NCBI GenBank assembly: GCA_023055355.1
Contig: JALJCS010000002.1
Location: 79,069,001-79,133,000, forward strand
Length of the DNA stretch: 64,000 bases
Direction of reading: 5' to 3'
Origin: Agelaius tricolor
Taxonomy: Eukaryota; Chordata; Aves; Passeriformes; Icteridae
The stretch's first letter is position 1, and each line of letters begins with the position of its first letter. Position numbers and translations under genes: made by a program. Positions 39,101 to 49,900 of this stretch are shown here, piece after piece. The notes beneath the pieces are model-generated. The model worked only from the letters and a program-made list of their open reading frames with translations, had not been told where the DNA came from and did no database searches.

Positions 39101-42100
39101 GGGTTTACAACTGAGTTTTTCAGAAAGCTTCAAAGGTTTCTGAGTACTTGAAGGATCTGAATCATTGCCTCAAGCCTCCTGATGTCACAGAGATCATGTT
39201 AGGAAAAAATTCAACACCAAAAATGGCAAGGGAGGAATACAACTGCCATTTCTCAGTTCACAGATCTTCAACATTCCTTATGCTCATGCTGGTTTGCCTG
39301 TAGGTTGGAGTGACTGTGAAGCAGACTGGGATGTAAATTTACAGTGCAGCAGTTTGATGACCCCTATACAAAGAGGGGGGCTTACCCTGAATTATAGTCA
39401 TCTGAAAGGTAGGAATCTGATCTTACCCAGTTCAAGTTGTTCATACAACTTGAAAAATTCACAAATCCAGCTGAATTACATGGTGTCAATCCACTTCAAA
39501 AGGGAACTAGAGAAGATAACATCATCTACCAGCAAAGGGTGTCCACACAGGGAACCAGCACTGTTCAAATTCACAAGCTGACTTAATTCCCTAGATAGAC
39601 AAGCCCAAACAACAAAGAATATATGTCCTTCTTAACTCTGAAATTGGAGAGGATGTTTCTATTTTTTTTTCTTTTTTTTATGGCTGATAATGCTATACAT
39701 CTTTTGTGACCTATTTTACCAGTTCCTCCATTGCAACCTTTGAATTCTATAATCCAAATCAAGTATAGGAAAAGCTCCATTCATCCTTCTCTGGACGCAG
39801 TTTGACAAAAGGGATTTTCCTTTTTGATTATTGGCCCCATGTATATGCCCCAGATCTATAAAACAAGCCAAAGTCTCAATAAAAAAAAAAAAAAAGGCAA
39901 ATTCACTTAAAAGATAAAACAAGCCACACAGTTAAAGATAATCATGTAGGTACAAGCTTTCTCTTGACAACACTATTAGCTACTCTCTCTTGAGTATATA
40001 TAGGCATGAAATCTTTTCCCCGACGTTTCTGAGTTATATTAGAGAAAAAGGTTGGAGCAATAGCTGCAGATTTTCTCCTACTTGGGCAAATCTGACACAC
40101 TTTCCTGCTACCTGCACCACCACAATGCCTGCAGATTAACAGTTTTCTTTAAGCCTCCATTTTCAAAGTGTTCTCAGTTCAGATCATCAGCTCCTACAAT
40201 TTACAAAGAGAGATTCATTTCTAAGGGACAGCTGTAATAGCATGGTACAATGCCAGATTGTTGCCTTCTTGCTACTAATATGTTTGCTTTCAGAGCCAAT
40301 CGATCTTTTTAAGATTCCTCTTCGCCTTAGTTTGACATAAATCTCTTAATGACGAGTCTCTGAGTGTTCTCTAAATGCAACATGTGGTGAACTCTAAGTC
40401 CCAAGGCTGAAGCCACAGACTTCCCACTGTTTGTTGCTTGGTCTCAATAAACATCACGCTGATATACTGAGATGACTCAGTGAGGCAGTGTTCACCTGCC
40501 AGCACCAACTCACTGGTTGGGACTTGTGAATTTTTCCAGATATCAGACAGGCTGGAAGAGCAAAGCCATTTATAGACCTGGTGATTATAATGATGCATGG
40601 GAACAAAAATAGATTTACAACAATAATAACATCCAGGACAGCAATACAAATAGTGAGGATAAAAACCAGAGAAAGATAAATACCTGTCTGGAAATATGAC
40701 TACTAGTGAATCAATAAGTTGATGTTCTAGCCAAAGCACATCACTGCAAATTGAAAGCAACGTAGTGCTGGTAACCTTCAGTCTGCCCAATGCAAGTTGT
40801 CCTTTTTCTCCAGTCTTATGTACTGTTACAAGTTGCAGTGAACCATTTCCTGTTAACTAGAGGGCTGTTTCCACACCATTTTAACTAATGACTATTAAAA
40901 TAAATTAGTTGTATTCCTGTAAGATGGAATGGAGTACTTAATCCTTGTAATACTCATCACTTCAGATTTATTAGTGAAAGAAAAAAACTTGATTTTTTAG
41001 TTTCTTTTCCTATAACACTTTGTAATCTTCTATGAATAATGAATACTTGAAGGCGCTTAACTTTCAAAAAATAATTTCAGGCTGTGTCTCTTCTCTATTA
41101 TGGCATGTAGTCACAAACGTGGCTCTTTTAAACACTGCTGAGAACAACTTTGCTGTAGCATGGACAAGTGTTTATTACAGGGTTTACTGCCTTGTCCCAT
41201 GATTCTATGCTCTGCAAACGCAGGTCTTAACTAATTCCCAAAGGCAAAGTGGCAACGTTGTAAAACACTTGTGAAAACATTCAAACTGCAGTTTAAACCT
41301 TGTTAAAGCGCAGTTCTTCTTTGGAAAGTGACACTGAAAATGGGATCCTGTATTTATTGTGTTTGTGTGATTTCAGGATCAAACATGCTAAGTACAAGCA
41401 TACAGTTCTCTCCTAACATCCACAGCCAGCTCTACAGAGATTAGATGGCTGAAAAGTTCATGTTCAGGTATGGTTAAGGTGATGGTCTCCTTAGCAGCAG
41501 TCCCAACACGCTATCGTCATTGAAACAGATACACCTTGTCCCCCTTCCATTTAGCTGAATGAGCTTGAGGAGGATCTGTTTTCTTCTCATTAACCTCTGA
41601 CAGTTTTTTCACTGCTTAAGGATGAAAAACATCTTTTCAGAGAAGTCAGCACATCTAACTCTGAACAAAAATATACACAAAATAGTTGTGTTGAAGAAGA
41701 TCCCTCTTCTTAACAACAGCACCATTTTCAGCTGAAGAATTTCAATGGCTTTCTAATGTGTCTTCTGCTCTGATTATTTGCATAAAATATTTCCATCTCT
41801 AGAAAATTCTGATATGAACACTATTGTCCATACACATTAACCTGTTTAAATAGGCTTATGAGCTATAGTTTTATTTCTTGACAGAGCCAGCTGTTGGGCA
41901 TTTATGGCTAGTACTAGCAAAGAGAAGACATAGCCCCATCCAAAGCCCACTGAAATGCAGTTAACAGTGTTAATTAAACACGGGGAGCTTGCTATGCAGT
42001 TGCTGCTTTTCTTTCTGCTGTATCTGAGATGAAGGCAATCAGCCTCACCTCCCTCCCAGGATCCCCTGACTTGACACTGGAGCTGCCTCCAATCAGAAGA

Positions 42101-43054
42101 GACACATTGCCATGTCCAGCTCTTGGCCTTTGAGAGGATAAAAGTGTAGTTTAATTTAAACTTCCACTTATGAACTTAATAACTTCTGCTGATGGAATTG
42201 CTGTAGCATTATGGTTGACACTTGAAGTTGGTCCCTGCTTGGAGAATACCACACAAAGCTATCCTAACACGCTCAAAGATGTCCATGTCAGGAACAATCC
42301 TTCCCACTGTTCCACAATGAAAATGCGGGAATGTACAGGTAAAATTCAACTATTGGCACTACTGTGCTTTTACCTGGGTGATACATTCATAAATATATTT
42401 AAGAATAAATGCTAAAGTACTAAAAAGTTGTGAAAAGATTACAGGAACATTTGCATCATCCATTCCAGGTACAATACTAATCAAGTGGTGACTACTACCC
42501 ATCCAAATACCAGCAATGCTCCCTCAGGTGGTCGGCTTTCTGTGCCAGTTTTCACACCACTTCTCACAGAGAGCTTACCACTAATTCAAGTGTCTTGAAT
42601 TTTTATCATCCTGACAAGTGTAACCAGAATCTGTTTCAATCTTAGGTTATGCTTGATGCACATTCAAATGGCTATAGATTTGTAAAGAGGCACGTGTGAG
42701 GCTGTCCTTGAAGATGATGTTTTCCAGACAGTGTAGCTGAATTTTTATGAAACAGTATGCAGGCTTTTTCCACCTAACTCTTGCCAATCCTGCTGAGCCT
42801 TGTGACTCAAAGGGGAGAAACTGCACACCCATTGCCAATAGGGGCCCCAGTTTCAAATGCTCAAGAGCTGGCATATCCAGAGCTGAGGTTTTGGTCTGGC
42901 CTGTGAAAAGGGAGAAAAAACCATCTGTGAAAGCTGGAGGCACATCAGGTTTGGCTTCTTCCCCAGGATCCCACAGGCTGCCATAATCCTTTATAGCTAT
43001 CTGCAGGTTGGAAAATAAATCCTTTCTCTGCACCTTCCTCTGCTCCACACCTGG
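33121..43054. other. Intergenic upstream of TNFRSF11B, no gene recognised
   Basis: Nearly 10 kb of AT-rich sequence with an alternating TA/TG tract at 37759 and an A15 run near 39882. Open frames reach about 139 codons on the minus strand (37465-37881, 40371-40790, 42647-43057) but show no family motif. Distal OPG regulatory elements would be expected here but cannot be located without alignment. Confidence 0.65.
37759..37800 (+). repeat. TA/TG-rich alternating tract
   Basis: Alternating purine-pyrimidine sequence with ATATGTATATACATATATAT-type units, self-complementary in part. Confidence 0.75.
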
Positions 43055-43560
43055 CACACACAGGCTCCCCGGGGCTTCTATGGAGCCCTCGGAGCAATCC
43101 CGGGAAGGACGAACAGCAGGGTTTGATCCTTATAGCTTCAGAAAAATGCCCTTCTCTAACTTAAACACGGGAGAAGGAAGAACAGCGCCCAGAGTGGGAC
43201 CTCTCCTGGGGCAGGACCATGCTGAAGGCACGACTGTCGCTGGAAAATCACAGCAAGGGCCCGGTGTCGCCGCTCGCCCGGGCCTCTCCCGGGCCAAGCC
43301 CCTCGGGCCGGTGCAGGCCAGCGACGCCTCGGCGAGAGGCGGGCGCCGTCTCTCGCATTCCTGCCTCAGCAGGGAAGGGAAGGGAAGGAACGGGGACCCT
43401 CCTCCTCCTCAGCCTCCCCGCCCTGGCCTTCGCTTCCAGCGTGCCCCGCTGCTGGGAGCCCCCGGGGAGCGCAGCCAAGGGAGCGGAGCCTCCCCTCCGG
43501 CCCCGCTGCAGCGCAGGGCGGCACAGCCAGACAGCCAGACAGGGTGCAATTAAACCCTCC
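43055..43560. promoter_or_regulatory. GC/CpG-rich block upstream of TNFRSF11B (candidate CpG island)
   Basis: A sharply delimited stretch with much higher G+C and many CpG dinucleotides than the AT-rich surroundings, ending about 340 bp before the start codon. The base composition removes stop codons, so long open frames occur on both strands; they are not coherent with any family I recognise and are treated as by-products. CpG counts were not computed. Confidence 0.75.
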
Positions 43561-43600
43561 CCTGGCCAGCCCCCGACACTCCCTCCTGCATTTTCCAGTC

Positions 43601-43607
43601 TGTGGTT
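43601..43607 (-). promoter_or_regulatory. Runx/OSE2-type motif (AACCACA on the minus strand)
   Basis: TGTGGTT on the + strand reads AACCACA in reverse, the Runx consensus. It lies about 190 bp upstream of the TATA box and about 295 bp upstream of the ATG. Human OPG transcription is known to respond to RUNX2 through OSE2 elements. A 7-bp match is weak alone; position and gene context make it worth noting. Confidence 0.4.
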
Positions 43608-43652
43608 ACGGTGCTCAAAGGGTTCCATTAAGTCACCAAGTTTTACAGGTTC

Positions 43653-43655
<3 letters not shown>

Positions 43656-43692
<37 letters not shown>
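43656..43692. repeat. Uninterrupted A tract of 37 bp in the promoter
   Basis: A homopolymer of 37 adenines immediately followed by a G-rich purine tract (43693-43735). It sits between the Runx-type motif and the TATA box. Length is likely polymorphic or affected by sequencing error. It could be the tail of an old retroposon, but no recognisable element body precedes it. Confidence 0.9.
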
Positions 43693-43694
<2 letters not shown>

Positions 43695-43696
<2 letters not shown>

Positions 43697-43717
43697 GGGT
43701 GGGGGGAGGTGAGGGGG
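43695..43717 (+). promoter_or_regulatory. G-rich tract (candidate G-quadruplex)
   Basis: Runs of G5, G6, G2 and G5 separated by one to three bases, directly after the A tract and about 80 bp upstream of the TATA box. Quadruplex formation is possible but inferred only from the spacing of G runs. Confidence 0.4.
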
Positions 43718-43795
43718 AGTGCGCGAGAGAAAAGTTTGGTCATGGCAGGGAATGTGTGATCAAAGCTGAGCCCAGGCTTCCTGTTACACCGGGGC

Positions 43796-43806
43796 TATAT
43801 ATATAT
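43796..43806 (+). promoter_or_regulatory. TATA box of TNFRSF11B
   Basis: An alternating TATATATATAT stretch about 97 bp upstream of the ATG. With the usual 25-32 bp spacing, transcription would start near 43824-43832, leaving a short 5' UTR of about 70-80 nt. The GC-rich block and TATA box together suggest a mixed promoter. Confidence 0.65.
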
Positions 43807-43902
43807 CGTGTCTTTAATGTTGGGAATGTAAGCAGCTGCTGGAGCCTGGCGCTGACTCTCTGCCTGATTCCCAGCGCGCTGAGGTTTCTTCCACCGACCA
43901 CA

Positions 43903-43932
43903 ATGAACAAGTTCCTGTGCTGCACGCTTGTG
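43903..43932 (+). CDS. TNFRSF11B: TNFRSF11B coding exon 1 (signal peptide start)
   Basis: Encodes the first ten residues, MNKFLCCTLV, which begin the signal peptide. The ATG has A at -3 (ACA before ATG), a good initiation context, and lies about 100 nt downstream of a TATA box. The exon ends in phase 0 at a GTGAGT donor (43933-43938). A tiny coding exon 1 of ten codons is also the human arrangement. It is too short for ORF finding and is supported by its join to exon 2, which completes the hydrophobic signal. Confidence 0.95.
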
Positions 43933-46900
43933 GTGAGTCCCTTCGCAGAGGTACATGGGCTCTAGGATGCATTGCAGCTTCAGACACCAGGCTGGAGAGA
44001 CACACGGCTTTTCTTCTGGGCTTTTGTTTTAGATTTGGGGGTTTTGGGGGGGTTGTTTGTTTGTTTGTGGGTTGCTTTGTCTTCTTTCCGTTTTCTTGGT
44101 AAACCCTTTTTGTTTCATCTCTCCAAACTTTCCTGGTGAGTTTGGAATGTGATGGACATGTTCAGCTCCAGGGAGACAGCAGGGATTTTCATCCCATTCT
44201 CAAGGTAGTGGCATGATTTGCTTTTATTTTGCCTTTTTTTTTTTTCTGCCTTCCTCCCTCCTTTTGTAAGGCCTCATCAGACTGGTCTGAAGCAAAAACC
44301 TGTATCGAGTAATGAATTTAGAAACTGTAGGCTACAATGTTTGTTTCTGATTTACAAAAGCTCCATCCCTGCCTGCCTCTAATCTCTGCTGCAGTGCACT
44401 CTCAGGTACTGGGTTGGCTTCCTAACCCAGGAAAACCACTGTGAACACCACAAAAAAACCCCACTAGTGTGTGGTTCTTGTCTTGGCTTAGAAAATTCAG
44501 CTTCATATGCAAGAAGGTGATGAATTAGTAGCTGTGTCAGTAGCTATTACAGAAGAAGTTGGGTTATTAAATCTGGTATAAGCCCCTGCTTTAATAAGTT
44601 TTTGTTTACTTGGTGATTTAGTAAGATACTTCCAGATGCAAAATTAGAGATGTTAGCAGTGCAGTAAATCTTTCAAAATGTTATTTAATCCATTTAGTCA
44701 TATGGAATAGTATATGAGTTCAGTTTAATTAAAACCTGCCTACAGACAGAGCCTGTGTAACATCTATTTGGAGGCTCTTCATCTTTTGCATAAGGAAACT
44801 TTTAAAGAAAAACATTAAAAAATAATATTCAGAGCAGGCTCTTGCCAGCACAGTAATTTGCTTCTGGGTTGTTTTGGTGAGCACAACGGCATTAATGTTG
44901 TGGCAGAGCATTAGAACTGAGATCCATTTATTCTGAAAGCTTTTTATAAATGCAACGAGATTTCCAGGATTTGATGAGTAATGCGTGTTTATTACTCTCT
45001 GTACAACTTTCTGAAAGAGCTTTTTGAGAAGGAAACCCAAAGTAATTAATGGTGCACGGGAAGTAAAATTTGTCAGGCTTGTGGTCGGCAGATTGAAATG
45101 CAGGACAACTTTTTCATCCCATGTCTGATGTTGTGCCTGCTTTGTCAATATGAAATCACAGGAAGGTAATCTGGGAATTTCAGCAATATCTGGTTATCAA
45201 CCTGGCTTCTTATCTGTGGCTGTCATAAAATAATCACATCAGGATTTTGATTTTGATTTAATGCAATGTGCCCGTTCATGTTCTCCCACAAAGTAATAGC
45301 ATTTGGTGAAGTTCAGCATAATCCTTTGGCAGATGAGTCTTGGAGCTGAAATACATCAGTGGCAGTGCATAGCAAAGAGATGATCATTCAACTGCATTAT
45401 TATTGTTGTTGTTGTTGTTGTTGTTATTCCATTTATTTTAAAAAATTGTGACATTTTAGTAAAATTAGTGAAGTTTAAGTACTGTCAGATGTGCTAGATC
45501 TCAGAAAAGTAGCTTTAGTATCTGTTTTTAGGAGGTACAACAACTCTTTTTGGGGGTACAACTATAGATAAAAGTTCTGTGTCTGGCTCACATATCTCCC
45601 AACCTAGTTTGGAGACATTGTATCTGGGGCATGATGTATTTTCAGCCTTGGCCTCTTTGCTAAGGTTTCAGAAAGGTTAAACCTGATGGTGGTAGTGCAC
45701 TCATGTTTGTGTTGTGTGCTTGGAACACTAAAGCTGCTTACAAACATTATGAAATTGGACTGAATGGAAAGAAATTCCCCAAAGCTGAATCTCATTACTT
45801 GTCACGTAACTATCTTGACCCTTACACTTGACCTTTCTCTATTTTGGATCTCTGGGCACATGTGACATTCTTTTTCTGGCCTGCCTGTTGGGTTTTCTGT
45901 GTGTAGGCAGCAGTGGCTTTGCAGCCTGTGAGGGTAGGAGTTATCTTTCTGTCTGACTTTCTTTCTGTCTGCATGTCTGCATGTTTCTTGGTTAAAAATA
46001 AAACACTAAGGTTACCAGAAGAATTTTTAAAAGACATTGTCACAATTGAAGTTGCACCCACTGTTCAAATCTCATGGAAAACTTAATTTTGTTCCTTCTG
46101 TAAAAACCCCTGTTTGCACATGGTACTGGACATATATCCTCTAGCTAGCAGTCAGCTGTTAGTAATTCTGTCAGTGCAAAGGCAGACTGTAGTGGGAACA
46201 TCCCAGGTTTGGGTTAGCTCTAAATCTTGCTATCACTCTGGTGAATAGTGTTCCAAAATGTAAGACAAATATTTTGGAGAGTTATCTGGTTAGTTTTCCC
46301 TGCTTTGTCCCTCTACAGATTTCAAGGCAAATGTAACTCATATAAATGAAGACTTTCAATTTAGTGCTGCTTTGATAAGATCTAAAACTGCTCTTCACCT
46401 GAATTTCATTTTCCTACCACTGAAAATGAAACAGTAGTTTAGACCTCTAAATTGGTTGTGAATGACAACTAATGGTGCCTCAAAAAGTCTCTACAAGACT
46501 TGGCTTTTTGACATATTCCTTTACTGGCAGAGAAATGAAGATAGTGTTTCATAGCCTCAGTTTCGAATACAGGTCACTCAGGAGAGTCACCAGTGGAACT
46601 CCTTATGTAAAAGAGGAGCCTCCACTTCATAAAGCGTCTTCCAAACAAAAATAGGTCCTGTTATGTCCAAAGTGAGTGGATTACAATGAAGCAGTTGGTA
46701 AAATGGTAGAAGAACTTTCTAGCTGAACTCCAACCAGTGAAGATGACTCCATGTCAGGTTTCATTGTGTAGCTGGCACTTGGTGTGGTCTGCAGAAAGGT
46801 CCTTTGCCTGGGCAGTGCTCTCGTGAGCCTGCAGCACCCACAGGTCAGGTCAGCAGTGCTGCAGAGCTGCTGGCCCAAAGAGGTTAAACCTGGTGATTGC

Positions 46901-49900
46901 ATGGGCCTCCAGAGCAGCAAGATGAGATGGATGAGAGCTAGATGGGAGTAATTTCTGCCAGGATGGCAACTATTTTACAATGGTGATTTTCAATAGGTGG
47001 ATGTGGATCTGATCCAGCATGGCATTGTCACACACTGGATCTGAGATACAAGCTATTGATGGAAGAGGACCTTGACAATATCATTCAGTGCTATATTTTG
47101 CCAGTGGGATTTCTCTGGGCCTGTGCATGATTTCAGCGAGGAATTTTGCCTAAGGGTTGAGGATATGTGAAAGCCTCCTGCCTTTGCTTTGTCCAAATAT
47201 TTTATATAGAAGGCAAAGTAGGAGAGTTGTGAGGTTTTACTTTGAACCCAATGCAAACACTGGGAGCAATCTGACAGATGTCTTGAATGATTATTTATCA
47301 CACAAGAAAATATGCTTTGGAATACTTGTGGAATGCAAAACAGAAACAGATTTATCTTTCTCAGCAAATTAAACATTCTCCTTTGGTCTACAACCCAAAA
47401 CCACAAAGCCAAGCTATATAATAATATTTTCATATGCTGAAAAGCCACTCTCTTTTCTGCCACAAAGCACTGATTTAAAGGGATGATGCTTGAAGGATTT
47501 TTACTTCATGTGCTTTGTCTTCTAGTTCATTTTAATTCAACGAGAGAAATCAAGCGGCTCTTTGCCTTACATTTCAAGATGAAAGAAAAGGGCGTGTATT
47601 TTTTTTGCCCAAGATCTGAAATGGAATTTTACAATCACATTATTTCTCTTTCAAAAGCATCTTCTAAGGAATCAAGCAAATGGACTGCACAGGCCTTTTA
47701 TGTGTATGCTGACATAAGGATGGTATGGAGAAATATAGCTTCAGGCCTAATGTGCTGAGTGGCACAGTGAAAGAACTGCTGTCTAACCTTGGGTAATTCA
47801 TCTTGAATAAGTTCTCAGCATTTGCTTGCATCACACTGACTTACACTAGACTTGTATTTCAGTATTTACAGTTCATCCCAATTCCTCACACTGAGACAGC
47901 CATCCTGAGAGGTGCCCAGGATTTCCCCCAGGGACATGGAGGAAGACTGAGTTAGTTCTTCAGTCTTTTTAGCAGTGAGCCTATGACACTAAAACTCCAT
48001 TTCACCCAATAGGTTGCTAGATGTAGTTAATTATATTAGGTTTTGTTCTAGTTTTGGGGTTTTTTTTGTTTTTGTTTTTGGTTTTTTATTTTGCTATAAC
48101 AATTTTGTTATTTTGTTATAGAATTTCATACTCAGAACAAAAAACCCCTAACCTTTAGGGGTTTTTTATAAAATTGAGCCTTGCATTTTATTAACCTTAG
48201 GAAAACTGTTTACAAATGAATCACACTAGCAATTAATTTGTCAAGATGAAAAAGATACTGAACATTATTTTCTTCCCTTAGTGCTGGCATATAAAGAATT
48301 GGCTGAGGATTTAAAACCGAAAGAAACTGCCTGGATCTCTTCAGTCCATTTGCCATCTTTTCCAGGAAACTAAATGTTGTATTTCCTTTCAGAAAGGCAT
48401 TGAGAGATATATTTAGGACACATGGATTTCTTACACCTGCTTCTCAGTGAAAGGCTGTTCCCAATCTTCCTCTGACAAGAGAATCCCTTTTTCATTTGCC
48501 AGTATTATTCTTTAATAGAGAAAGTTCTTCTCTCTGAGTTCACTGTCTATCTGTACTGAATCCATAGCTTCTCTTGTGACTTGCCAAGCTATTGAAAAAG
48601 TCCAGATCCTCTCCAAAAAGAAGCTCTCAATTTCCTTTGAAACTTCCTCTGTACTGCTTCCCAGTGAATTATCCTTTCCTAAACAAGGATGAACAGAATT
48701 TTACACAGTCTTCTGAATGATAAATCCACTAATTTGGTTGTGTGCAGCACGGATGGATGCCAGCTTTGGTTTCAGAAGGGTTATAGGGTGAACATACTCA
48801 TTGTCCCTACTTCTGATTCCAGTAGACTGAAGCTGGACTTGTAATTTCTTCCTTCTTTCAAATTAGCACATGACACCTTTTCCAGCAAGAGCAAAACAGA
48901 CCAGGCATGTTTATGGAAGAAATCTTGCTTTCTGTGAAGCTTTTGGGGAGACCACTGTTCAGAATTAGTAAGTTCAGATCATGGCACTTTCCTGTGCTCA
49001 AATAGTGCTTAGTGAATAGAAGACATTCAGGTGCTTAGTATATAGACTGCATTTCAATATGGACATTCAGATCAATCAGAGGTTTGTGTAGCTAAGAAAC
49101 TGCTATCAGCTTGGTCATAGCAATGAGTTTAGGAGAGGAAATGTCAGGAAAGACATAAAATGCATTTAAATGCCATTTTAATTTGTCTTAGGAACATGCT
49201 ATTGAAGGGCCTCTCCTGATCATCTTTATTTACTGTATTTTAGTTTCCATATCAGAGCAGCCCTGGAGTGCACGAAGTGGATTTACCAAAGTAAACTGAA
49301 CTGATGAGAGCAAATCTAGAGATGGGCCCCAGAGACACCAGATGCACTGTAACCACTAATGCATGCTTGTCCATGAGAGCAGATTGAAGTTAGTCCAAAA
49401 TATCCCCTCAGAATAATACATAATGTGGATGTCAGGTGCTCAGCACCATCTGTTTTGCTCTGCAAATCTGCTGTAACAGGTGATGCAAATTCCTAATGTA
49501 AGCACAAACTCAGGGTGTGTTAGGCCAGGAGAAAGAACAATTTAGTGATGTTCCCCTCCAGCTTATTCTGTGAACTGGGGGACAAAAGAGTCTTTTCATT
49601 CTGTTTGTGCCAACTTGCTGCAGTAAAAATAGTGAAAATTATATTTCATTTTCTTCCACCATTACTACTGAATTCTTGCAAAACATCTGAAAAATAGATT
49701 GACTTTACTTTAGCATTTGATGTGGGTTTAAAGATAACTTCTGATTTGCAGGTTGCATATCAATATTTAGAATACTCAGTTGTGCTATGTGTGTTTGGAT
49801 TGCATAGAAAACAATATTGCAGATATTTTTTCTTAAGTATTATCAAATAACCTACAGTAGTCTTATGAAGTGTGGTATTGGGGATTGAGGTCTAGGAATG

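Noticed and set aside
42647..43057. 136-codon minus-strand frame adjoining the CpG block
   Set aside because: It could suggest a divergent gene, but there is no recognisable domain, and no Kozak context or splice structure was established.
43008..43553. 181-codon + strand frame upstream of the gene
   Set aside because: Proline, arginine and glycine-rich translation of CpG-rich DNA, with equally open frames on the other strand and no family motif.
43219..43965. 248-codon + strand open frame overlapping the promoter and exon 1
   Set aside because: It lies in the GC-rich block, includes the A37 tract as a lysine run and the TATA box, and is out of frame with OPG. The openness is explained by base composition.
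47053..47463. 136-codon antisense frame in intron 1
   Set aside because: No motif or promoter, and it overlaps an open + strand frame; likely chance.
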